This document shows, piece by piece, positions 1-5,107 of a stretch of 5,957 bases of DNA. The notes under the pieces were generated by a model. The model saw nothing but the letters and a program-made list of their open reading frames with translations, ran no database searches and was not told where the DNA came from. Location: the NCBI GenBank assembly GCA_021107695.1, contig JAIOSI010000051.1, positions 1 to 5,957 on the forward strand. The letters are read 5' to 3'. How positions within the stretch are numbered: the stretch's first letter is position 1; every line of letters begins with the position of its first letter. The DNA comes from a bacterium. GTDB taxonomy: Bacteria; RBG-13-66-14. The translations under genes and the position numbers were made by a program.

Positions 1-1342
1 CATAATCCAGCGTCTCTAGCAACGAGCCATAGAGTTCAACGAGGCCGTAAGAGACCGCCGGAGCCTCCGGAGCGTTGGGGTAGGTATCGGTATAGAACAG
101 TGCCAGCTCAATTGCCTGAGGATACCAGCTGTACTCAACGTAGCTGGAGATGGAGCGACGGATGACGTCAGGGGTGTATTCCCGCCCGACCAGTCCAGAG
201 CTGATGTAGGACTTCAGCGGTTCCGGACCGGAGAGCCAGGTCTGATTATCCACGATCCCCTCGGAGAAGGTGAGTTGCTCCATTTCCGAGTCCGGGTCAA
301 TCGCCGTGGGAAGATAGCAGATAGCGACGTAATCAACACTCTCGTTGTAATAAAGCTCTGCCTGCCGTGCGCCCGCTTCACTCTCGGCTGCCAGCTGCTC
401 GCCGAGATCAAGGAGCTCAACAAAGGTCTCCACGGCACGGGGGTAGTCGGTCATCAGGAAGTATGACCAGGCGGTGAAGTAGAGCGATTGGTCGTATTTG
501 TATTCGCCCTGTTTCATGTTAGAGAAAAACTCTGCTCCCCGTTCAAAGTCGCCTTTTTCAAAATAGAGCCTACCCAGTCGCAGGCGACACTCCGGCGCGT
601 ATTCGGAATCGGGGAACTTATCGGTGAGAAGATGATAGTTTTCCAGCGCAGTGTTGTTGTGCGCCTCCATATTGGCAAAGTTATCAACGTCTGCCAACTC
701 CTGCGAGATGACACCCATGTTGTAGTAGGACGCGTCGTGGTATTTCGTCGGCTCTGGCACGGCATCGCCGGAAAGTCGACTGTTGCGTGATTCAACAATC
801 TGATAGTAATTAGCGAGATCCTGGTAGGTCTTGAACGCCTGCTTGTAGTAATAGACAACGGGGTCGTTGGGCGTGCTGACATCGGGGTCCGCAGCGGTGG
901 GGTCGGGGCGCAGGGTAAGGGCAACCTCTTCCCGATAGTCCAGGTTCAGATCAGCATCCTTCGCCAGCTCGTAATAGAGGTCAGCCAGATCAAAGAGGAC
1001 ATCCTCCTGATACGGATTGTAGCGGGCTCGCTCTTCGTTTTCCGCCACAATCTGGCGCATCTGTTCGATGCTTTCCTCTCGCCGGGCACGGATTTTCTCA
1101 AGGAACTCCGACTTCTCCCCGGCATACCACTCTTCATTATCATCGGTGGCTTCCAGAAGGTTCGCCTCATCCGCTTGGAGGGATTCGAGAGTTTCCTTCT
1201 CCACCTCGGTCAGATCCTCAGCGGGAATCTCTGTTTCCTGGGTAGCCGTTGTACCGCAACCCGCCAGAAAAGACCCCGCCAGCAGCAAACCCGCCGTCAG
1301 AAGAAGAACCGGATGCTTCAACACTTGCTGTCTAATGCGCAT
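1..1342 (-). CDS. TPR-repeat lipoprotein, N-terminal 447 residues (3' end lies beyond the window edge)
   Basis: An uninterrupted minus-strand frame runs from ATG at 1342-1340 to the left edge, so only the C-terminus is missing. Residues 1-29 form a lipoprotein signal peptide: basic start MRIRQQ, hydrophobic core at about 12-27, lipobox LAGC with the lipidated Cys29. Residues 40-108 are charged and probably helical. From about 160 on there are tyrosine-rich helical pairs typical of TPR folds, at about 161-188, 203-243 (NTALENYHLLTDKFPDSEYA), 251-277 (LGRLYFEKGDFERGAEFF), 285-313 (YFTAWSYFLMTDYPRAVETF) and 398-422. Such proteins are usually outer-membrane-anchored scaffolds facing the periplasm (compare BamD, YbgF and gliding-type TPR lipoproteins); the partner here is unknown. 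A purine-rich GGGGTGG lies about 6 bases before the ATG. The protein class is well supported, the specific role is not. Confidence 0.85.
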   Translation of the reverse strand, partial: MRIRQQVLKHPVLLLTAGLLLAGSFLAGCGTTATQETEIPAEDLTEVEKETLESLQADEANLLEATDDNEEWYAGEKSEFLEKIRARREESIEQMRQIVAENEERARYNPYQEDVLFDLADLYYELAKDADLNLDYREEVALTLRPDPTAADPDVSTPNDPVVYYYKQAFKTYQDLANYYQIVESRNSRLSGDAVPEPTKYHDASYYNMGVISQELADVDNFANMEAHNNTALENYHLLTDKFPDSEYAPECRLRLGRLYFEKGDFERGAEFFSNMKQGEYKYDQSLYFTAWSYFLMTDYPRAVETFVELLDLGEQLAAESEAGARQAELYYNESVDYVAICYLPTAIDPDSEMEQLTFSEGIVDNQTWLSGPEPLKSYISSGLVGREYTPDVIRRSISSYVEYSWYPQAIELALFYTDTYPNAPEAPAVSYGLVELYGSLLETLDY

Positions 1343-1770
1343 AAGGACCACCCCAGCAAGAGACTGGAGAAACTTTTACGTAAGTAGCTTCACTGTGTAC
1401 GGTAGGCTTGGTTAACAGGCACCGTAGTTTTATAACCGCTGGTATTTATGTCAGTTACAGCAGTAACAAAAACACGAGGACGGCCTCCCGGACGGGCGAG
1501 AAGTCAGGTTTATCAGGTTATGCAAGGTTTCTGGAGAATATGTTTTGTTTAACAATACACAGGCTGCACCTGACAATTTTCTCAGAATACCCACCCAACC
1601 GTGTACATTATAGCATTGAAAACTCAAGAGTAAAGGATTTTCTTAAGAAAATATGCGTTACCTCACCTTTCTTTTTTAGCAGTTAACTTCCCCCAGGTCA
1701 AGAGCGGTGTCGGGATTGATGATACAGGAGACACATTTGCTACTACTATCAGTCCTGAATGGTTCCCGCC
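1343..1770. other. Gene-free AT-rich spacer between divergent genes
   Basis: I find no convincing gene here. The only sizeable frame, a plus-strand TTG-initiated one of 92 codons at 1408-1686, has no ribosome site and an unlikely composition. The spacer should carry the promoter of the minus-strand TPR gene, but the best -10-like hexamer (TATAAA on the minus strand, around 1429-1434) lacks a matching -35. Small dyads are visible: TACGGT/ACCGTA at 1398-1403/1421-1426, GTTAC/GTAAC at 1454-1458/1463-1467, and a 16-bp palindrome at 1637-1652 listed separately. A short direct repeat of TCAGGTT lies at about 1504-1520. No cobalamin-riboswitch core was recognised despite the B12 gene downstream. Confidence 0.55.
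1637..1652. repeat. Perfect 16-bp AT-rich palindrome
   Basis: The sequence ATTTTCTTAAGAAAAT is its own reverse complement, with no mismatch. It lies in the non-coding spacer about 295 bp upstream of the TPR gene and about 120 bp upstream of the plus-strand promoter at 1771. A perfect two-fold site of this length could bind a dimeric regulator. It could equally be chance in AT-rich DNA, since no second copy was seen in the window. Confidence 0.4.
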
Positions 1771-1782
1771 TTGACTCAGGAC
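1752..1782. promoter_or_regulatory. Inverted repeat overlapping the promoter (possible operator)
   Basis: GTCCTGA at 1752-1758 and TCAGGAC at 1776-1782 are exact reverse complements separated by 17 bp. The right arm covers the last base of the -35 hexamer and the start of the spacer, and the left arm ends 12 bp before the -35. This placement suits a repressor operator that would block RNA polymerase at the operon promoter. The centre-to-centre spacing is about 24 bp, roughly two helical turns. The function is inferred from position only. Confidence 0.4.
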
Positions 1783-1800
1783 GGGGGAAGCTCCTATACT
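1771..1800 (+). promoter_or_regulatory. Sigma70-type promoter of the DUF6125-like/cobO operon
   Basis: TTGACT (1771-1776) and TATACT (1795-1800) each match the consensus at five of six positions and are separated by 18 bp. The predicted transcript starts near 1807 and has a leader of about 24 bases containing GGAGG. The position also argues that the upstream in-frame ATG at 1759 is not used, because it precedes the promoter. Confidence 0.65.
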
Positions 1801-1818
1801 TGCCTCGATAAAATCTAC

Positions 1819-1823
1819 GGAGG
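1819..1823 (+). promoter_or_regulatory. Ribosome binding site that fixes the GTG start at 1831
   Basis: GGAGG is followed by 7 bases (actaact) and then GTG. It selects GTG 1831 over the in-frame ATG at 1759, which would add 24 residues encoded by promoter DNA. Confidence 0.75.
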
Positions 1824-1830
1824 ACTAACT

Positions 1831-2349
1831 GTGCATAACGACTTGAACAGAGAAGAGTTACTGGCTTTGATAACCGCCTACACCAAGTCGTGGCTGGCGC
1901 ACGACGGCTGCTGGTTTCTGTCTGTGGAAGCAGAAAAGGGGCTGGAGGAGGCGATTCACTTCGACGAAGAGGCGTGGCGGCGCTTTGCTCCCGTTGAGGC
2001 TCGGCGGGTGATGGAGGCGCGAGGCATCGAACCCGGAGGCGGACTGCCTACCCTCGCCGAAGCCCTGAGCTATCGGATGTATCGCTTCATCAACGAACAG
2101 AAGCTGGAGCTGAGCGAGGATAAGCTGGTCTTCACGATGACCAAATGCCGGGTTCAGGCAACCAGACGGCGAAAAGGCTTGCTCGACTTCCCCTGCAAGA
2201 GTGTCGGGAAGATCGAGTTTACCGAGTTTGCCAAAGCGGTGGATGAGCGGATAGAGACCCGTTGCCTCGGTTGTCCGCCGGACGACCAACCCGACGACCG
2301 ATTCTGCTCCTGGGAGTTCAAGCTGAGAAAAGATGAGACTGATGACTAA
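1831..2349 (+). CDS. Six-cysteine protein of unknown function, resembling the DUF6125 family
   Basis: A 172-residue cytoplasmic protein with no signal peptide or membrane segment. The GTG start is chosen from the GGAGG 7 bases upstream and the promoter at 1771-1800. The N-terminal half is helical, with a motif around WLAHDGCWFLSVE (21-33) and an FDEEAWRRFAPVEARRV segment (44-60). The C-terminal half carries clustered cysteines: Cys106 (KCRVQ), Cys122 (FPCKSVG), Cys145 and Cys148 (a CxxC, TRCLGCPPD) and Cys159 (FCSWEF), with a further Cys27. This pattern resembles what I recall of DUF6125 proteins, which have no known function; a metal or Fe-S site is a reasonable inference from the cysteines. 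The gene overlaps cobO by 17 bases (8 if the later cobO start is used), so the two are co-transcribed and probably translationally coupled. That hints at a role near corrinoid metabolism. The family assignment is from memory. Confidence 0.8.
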   Translation: MHNDLNREELLALITAYTKSWLAHDGCWFLSVEAEKGLEEAIHFDEEAWRRFAPVEARRVMEARGIEPGGGLPTLAEALSYRMYRFINEQKLELSEDKLVFTMTKCRVQATRRRKGLLDFPCKSVGKIEFTEFAKAVDERIETRCLGCPPDDQPDDRFCSWEFKLRKDETDD

Positions 2350-2878
2350 AATACCAGAAAAACACGGCACAGTGCAGGTTTACACCGGAAACGGCAAGGG
2401 CAAGACCACCGCCGCCCTGGGGTTGGGTTTGCGTGCCTGGGGGCATGGCAGGCGCGTGCTGGTGATCCAGTTTATGAAGGGGCGGATCAACTACGGCGAG
2501 CTAAACGCCACGGCAAAACTCGACGGCTACGACCTTGTCCAGATGGGGCGCGAGACCTTCGTCTCCAAAGAGACCCCTGACCCCATCGACATCGAGATGG
2601 CGCGGGAGGCTCTCCGGCTGCTCCAGCAGCGGGTTGCCGAGGCGGAGTACGACCTGATCATCGCCGACGAACTCAACGTCGCCCTGGACTTCGCTCTCAT
2701 TCCGCTGGAACCGGTGCTGGAGCTAATCCGCACCAAACCATCACAGTTGGAGCTGGTCATCACCGGACGCTATGCCAATCCGGCGGTGATCGAGCTTGCC
2801 GACTTGGTCAGCGAAGTACACGAAGTCAAGCACCACTACCAAACCGGAACCGAAGCCCGCGAAGGGGTGGAGTTCTAG
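2333..2878 (+). CDS. cobO: Corrinoid adenosyltransferase (ATP:cob(I)alamin adenosyltransferase, CobO/CobA/BtuR type)
   Basis: Transfers the 5'-deoxyadenosyl group of ATP to the cobalt of a reduced corrinoid in the cytoplasm, giving the adenosyl-cofactor. The 181 residues match the usual length of the BtuR/CobO family. Visible motifs, in order, are VQVYTGNGKGKTTAALG with the variant P-loop GNGKGKTT at 19-26, VIQFMKG at 44-50, the acidic strand LIIADELNVAL at 108-118, VITGRYA at 142-148, and the signature ADLVSEVHEVKHHY at 155-168. The start is either ATG 2333 or ATG 2342 (MTKIPEK); neither has a clear ribosome site, which fits translation by coupling from the overlapping upstream gene. No terminator is evident after the stop, so read-through towards meaB is possible. 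The family is distinct from PduO- and EutT-type transferases. Confidence 0.93.
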   Translation: MRLMTKIPEKHGTVQVYTGNGKGKTTAALGLGLRAWGHGRRVLVIQFMKGRINYGELNATAKLDGYDLVQMGRETFVSKETPDPIDIEMAREALRLLQQRVAEAEYDLIIADELNVALDFALIPLEPVLELIRTKPSQLELVITGRYANPAVIELADLVSEVHEVKHHYQTGTEAREGVEF

Positions 2879-2947
2879 CAACGCGGTGCGGTGCTGTAAG
2901 GACTGATCTTTAGGTCGCCCCGCGAATTTGTCATGGATCGAAAATCG

Positions 2948-2984
2948 CCCCTCACCCTAACCCTCTCCCAAGAGGGGAGAGGGG
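2948..2984. repeat. Hairpin-forming intergenic element with CCCTAACCCT-type arm
   Basis: A C-rich stretch with three CCCT-type units leads into a 9-bp perfect stem, CCCTCTCCC (2961-2969) and GGGAGAGGG (2975-2983), around the loop AAGAG. There is no T-tract after it, so it is not a normal terminator. I recall very similar CCCTCACCCTAACCCTCTCCC hairpins as dispersed intergenic repeats in many bacterial genomes. Only one copy is present here, so the repeat status cannot be shown from the window. Confidence 0.6.
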
Positions 2985-3003
2985 ATATGCCGTTGCAGGG
3001 ATT

Positions 3004-3015
3004 GACCAATTGGTC
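3004..3015. promoter_or_regulatory. 12-bp perfect palindrome upstream of meaB
   Basis: GACCAATTGGTC is self-complementary and lies about 27 bp upstream of the candidate meaB -35 hexamer. It may be a regulator binding site. No second copy was seen in the window, and nothing identifies a cognate protein. Confidence 0.3.
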
Positions 3016-3041
3016 TGTTACTTGTTTTTGATAAGAATACC

Positions 3042-3071
3042 TTGACGCGGTCTCGCCGACACTTCTAAAAT
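3042..3071 (+). promoter_or_regulatory. Candidate promoter of meaB
   Basis: TTGACG (3042-3047) and TAAAAT (3066-3071) each match consensus at five of six positions, with an 18-bp spacer. The transcript would start near 3078 and have a leader of roughly 40 bases that contains no recognisable Shine-Dalgarno sequence. It would let meaB be expressed independently of cobO. Confidence 0.5.
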
Positions 3072-3118
3072 TATCCCTGCTTTTCTAAAAATACTCCTCA
3101 AATCCGATTGTGCCGACT

Positions 3119-4087
3119 ATGCCACGAGCTGTTGACTACGAAGAGATTTATCGGCGGTTTCGCTCCGGGGCAGAGTTTGCCCTGGCTCGGAGCATTTCGC
3201 TCATCGAGAACCATACCGCTGGCTACGAGGATTACCTGCACCGACTCTATCCCACCGCCCGTGGCGTTCCTCGGGTGGGCATCACCGGTCCTCCCGGTGC
3301 CGGAAAGTCCACCCTTGTCGGAAGACTGACCAAACTGCTGGTTGAGCAGAACGAGACCATCGGCGTGATTGCCGTTGACCCGACCAGTCCCTTCACCGGC
3401 GGAGCCTTGCTCGGAGACCGCATCCGTATGGACGATGTTGGCGGGCTGCCCGGGGTCTTCATCCGCTCGATGGGAACGCGGGGATCGCTGGGTGGGCTTT
3501 CTCAAGCCACCCGTGATACCGCTCTTGCGATGGATGCCTTCGGCAAGGATCGGGTGATCATCGAAACCGTTGGGGTGGGGCAGTCAGAGCTGGACATCGT
3601 CGGTGCGGCGGACACCACCGTCGTCGTCCTGGTGCCGGAATCCGGCGACGGCGTTCAGGCGATGAAGGCGGGGCTGATGGAGATCGCCGACATCTTCGTC
3701 GTCAACAAAGCGGATCGTGATGGTGCCGAGCGGATTCTCCGGGAGATTCGAGCAATCCTCGACCTCAAGCCGATGGCGGAAGGTGAGTGGCGGATTCCGG
3801 TCATCTCTACCGAAGCCCGTGCCAACAAAGGCGTTGACAAGCTGCTCACTGCCATCGAGGAGCATGAAAGTTACCTGAAAGATAGCGGCGTTGGGAAGCA
3901 TCGTCGCCGAGAGCGCGCTCACGGCGAGCTGAAGAACCTGCTGGAGCGGGACATCATGGAGCTAATCCTCAGCACCGCCGGAATTGAAGAATCGCTGGAA
4001 ACGGCGGTGAAGAGTATTCTTTCACGAAACAGCACCCCTTACCGAGAGGCGGAGAAGATTATCCAACACCTTAATCTTCATCGGTAA
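3119..4087 (+). CDS. meaB: MeaB/ArgK-type GTPase, methylmalonyl-CoA mutase chaperone
   Basis: A P-loop GTPase of the G3E class that binds AdoCbl-dependent acyl-CoA mutases, gates cofactor loading and protects the enzyme from inactivation. With ATG 3119 the protein has 322 residues, normal for the family. Motifs seen: Walker A GPPGAGKST at 57-65, AVDPTSPFTGGALLGDRIRM at 85-104, the SMGTRG segment at 117-122, the Walker B/switch region IIETVGVGQSE at 147-157, the hydrophobic strand VVVLVPESGD at 168-177, and NKAD at 196-199 for guanine recognition. The C-terminal 70 residues, from about HRRRERAH on, resemble the family's dimerisation helices. An in-frame GTG at 3110 is an alternative start; neither start has a clear ribosome site. 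The upstream cobO fits a shared B12 role. No mutase gene is visible, so the client is elsewhere in the genome. Confidence 0.94.
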   Translation: MPRAVDYEEIYRRFRSGAEFALARSISLIENHTAGYEDYLHRLYPTARGVPRVGITGPPGAGKSTLVGRLTKLLVEQNETIGVIAVDPTSPFTGGALLGDRIRMDDVGGLPGVFIRSMGTRGSLGGLSQATRDTALAMDAFGKDRVIIETVGVGQSELDIVGAADTTVVVLVPESGDGVQAMKAGLMEIADIFVVNKADRDGAERILREIRAILDLKPMAEGEWRIPVISTEARANKGVDKLLTAIEEHESYLKDSGVGKHRRRERAHGELKNLLERDIMELILSTAGIEESLETAVKSILSRNSTPYREAEKIIQHLNLHR

Positions 4088-4111
4088 ACCCACCCCTGAG
4101 AGAATATAGAT

Positions 4112-4137
4112 AAAGCCCCCAGACGGGGGCTTTTCCT
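4112..4137 (+). terminator. Rho-independent terminator of meaB, possibly bidirectional
   Basis: AAAGCCCCC (4112-4120), loop AGAC, GGGGGCTTT (4125-4133), followed by more T and a pyrimidine run. It begins 25 bp after the meaB stop. It also lies 16 bp beyond the stop of the convergent minus-strand lipoprotein. In that direction the T-tract is weak, but the A-T foot of the stem could serve both genes. Confidence 0.85.
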
Positions 4138-4152
4138 TTACAGAGAACAACT

Positions 4153-4659
4153 TTACTGCGCATCTTCGACGGTTACTTCTTCTTCAGTAGTTTCCTCATC
4201 GCCCAGACCCTCCAGCCCGGACTCAATGCCCTCGGCAAGACCTTCCAGACCAGTGGCGAGTCCAGCCATGCCCTCGCCCAGAGCCTCGCCAAGCTCGCCC
4301 ATCAGCTCGTTTGCTTCGCCAAGCCCCTCACTGAGGAGCTCGCCGAGGTCGTCGAAGGCAATCTCGGTAACTGCCAGAGCGGCAAAGGCGATTCCCGCTG
4401 CAGCGTCCAGCTCGGTAATCGCCGCGGTCATCTTCCCAAAGCGTTTGGAGCTGTCCACGATCCCGTCGGTGTACGCCTCGAACTCGGCGGGAGTGGAGCT
4501 GTAGTCTTCGAGGATTCCAGCAATCTCGGCATCGTCGGTCAGATTCCAGGTCGCAACATAGACCTCAGGGTAGGTCTCGTCGGTGAGTTCTTTTCCACCG
4601 CAGCCAACCATCGCCACAGCGATGACAGCCAACAGGGCGAGCAGCATGAATCTACGCAT
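4153..4659 (-). CDS. Small acidic lipoprotein A with Gly/Leu heptad-like C-terminal region
   Basis: Start ATG 4659-4657 is preceded by GGAGGA (4663-4668), 3-4 bases upstream, and is chosen over an ATG 31 codons earlier because a signal peptide begins here. The protein has 168 residues. MRRFMLLALLAVIAVAMVGC is a lipoprotein signal with Cys20 as the lipidated residue. Residues 21-83 hold a small domain (EIAGILEDYSSTPAEFEAYT at 45-64). A short hydrophobic stretch lies at about 86-101. Residues 104-153 are an amphipathic Gly/Leu/Glu stretch of near seven-residue period (GELGEALGEGMAGLATGLEG), and the tail is acidic (EETTEEE). It is clearly paralogous to the gene at 5108-5605. I recognise no named family. 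It is likely an abundant envelope lipoprotein. Confidence 0.85.
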   Translation of the reverse strand: MRRFMLLALLAVIAVAMVGCGGKELTDETYPEVYVATWNLTDDAEIAGILEDYSSTPAEFEAYTDGIVDSSKRFGKMTAAITELDAAAGIAFAALAVTEIAFDDLGELLSEGLGEANELMGELGEALGEGMAGLATGLEGLAEGIESGLEGLGDEETTEEEVTVEDAQ

Positions 4660-4714
4660 CGTTCCTCCAGTTTCTTTAGTTAGATTAGGCTCGCAGGATA
4701 ACATCCACAACGCC

Positions 4715-4743
4715 ATTCTGCTATTTGTGGAGATGAAGGTCAA
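4715..4743 (-). promoter_or_regulatory. Candidate promoter of lipoprotein A
   Basis: On the minus strand TTGACC (4743-4738) is followed after 17 bp by CAGAAT (4720-4715), matching consensus at five and four of six positions. It would give a leader of about 50 bases ending in the GGAGGA ribosome site. The -10 is weak. Confidence 0.4.
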
Positions 4744-4826
4744 GCAGCGCAATAAAGGGCGGACACCAATTCATTGAGAATCGTTCCGTCCCAACCAACG
4801 TATCCTTAACAGCCACAAGATATAAT

Positions 4827-4852
4827 GTAGGGCAGGCATTTTAATGCCTGTC
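4827..4852 (+). repeat. GTAG-footed hairpin, left unit of a REP-like doublet
   Basis: GTAG (4827-4830) is followed directly by CAGGCAT (4833-4839), loop TTTA, ATGCCTG (4844-4850). Outer pairs G4831-C4852 and G4832-T4851 extend the stem to nine. A GTAG or GTGG tetranucleotide at the 5' foot of an imperfect hairpin is the known signature of REP sequences handled by RAYT transposases. Confidence 0.5.
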
Positions 4853-4881
4853 GTGAAATCGTGGTAAGGATATGCGTGTAC

Positions 4882-4919
4882 GCCCTCCCTAAATTGCGCA
4901 ATTAGGATGGAACGAGGGC
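4882..4919. repeat. Imperfect palindrome nested between the two hairpins
   Basis: The outer arms GCCCTC (4882-4887) and GAGGGC (4914-4919) are exact complements. Inside lies CCTAAATTGCGCAATTAGG (4888-4906), whose core AATTGCGCAATT (4892-4903) is a perfect 12-bp palindrome. The outer right arm shares bases with the right-hand GTAG hairpin, so the two folds are mutually exclusive. Confidence 0.5.
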
Positions 4920-4939
4920 ACGGCACGCCGTGCCCCTAC
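4916..4939 (-). repeat. GTAG-footed hairpin, right unit of a REP-like doublet
   Basis: On the minus strand GTAG (4939-4936) leads directly into a 9-bp perfect inverted repeat, GGGCACGGC and GCCGTGCCC, separated by two bases on the plus strand (4916-4924 and 4927-4935). It faces the left unit in opposite orientation. With that unit it brackets a 113-bp element, the arrangement seen in REPIN/BIME doublets. Confidence 0.5.
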
Positions 4940-5062
4940 GGTGTCGGGGGGGTGTACCGTGGCGTATCTTAAAAACAACCACAGGGTTTGCGAGCGACCA
5001 GCGGGAGCGGTGAAACGTGGGAATAGACATTAAGAAATTTCAGGTTATTAGCCGCGATACTA

Positions 5063-5086
5063 AAAAGCCCCCAATCGGGGGCTTTT
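5063..5086 (-). terminator. Rho-independent terminator of lipoprotein B
   Basis: The 10-bp perfect stem AAAAGCCCCC (5063-5072) / GGGGGCTTTT (5077-5086) has the loop AATC on the plus strand. Read on the minus strand it is followed by a run of T (TTTTTAG) and lies 21 bp after the stop of lipoprotein B. Its GC core is the same as in the terminator at 4112-4137. Confidence 0.88.
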
Positions 5087-5107
5087 ATTGCGCGAGTATT
5101 TAGAAAA

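Larger units (their letters stand above)
4744..5062. other. Gene-free, dyad-rich spacer between the two lipoprotein genes
   Basis: No coding frame is supported in this stretch. It contains the inverted hairpin pair at 4827-4939, the nested palindrome at 4882-4919, a run of seven G at 4945-4951, and a segment at about 4988-5010 (GCGAGCGACCAGCGGGAGCG) that looks like repeat debris. The spacer therefore appears to be a landing site for repetitive elements, placed between a terminator (5063-5086) and the promoter of lipoprotein A. Confidence 0.5.

Noticed and set aside
214..1170. Several short minus-strand frames inside the first gene (about 214-438, 514-924, 946-1170)
   Set aside because: They are out of frame with the continuous TPR lipoprotein frame and have Arg/Ser/Pro-rich shadow composition.
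1408..1686. Plus-strand 92-codon frame in the AT-rich spacer
   Set aside because: TTG start with no ribosome site, no recognisable motif, composition like non-coding DNA, and a palindrome inside it.
1759..1830. N-terminal extension of the cysteine protein from ATG 1759
   Set aside because: The extension is encoded by the promoter hexamers themselves; GTG 1831 has a well-placed GGAGG.
1690..1830. Cobalamin riboswitch upstream of the cobO operon
   Set aside because: No B12-box core or multi-stem arrangement was found, and the leader after the promoter is only about 24 bases.
1858..2370. Minus-strand 170-codon frame opposite the cysteine protein
   Set aside because: It is antisense to a gene with promoter, ribosome site, conserved-looking motifs and an operon partner.
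2961..2983. Hairpin as a Rho-independent terminator of cobO
   Set aside because: It is followed by GATATGCC rather than a T-tract and lies more than 80 bp past the stop.
3098..3922. Minus-strand and out-of-frame plus-strand frames over meaB
   Set aside because: They are shadows of a clear MeaB reading frame with all GTPase motifs.
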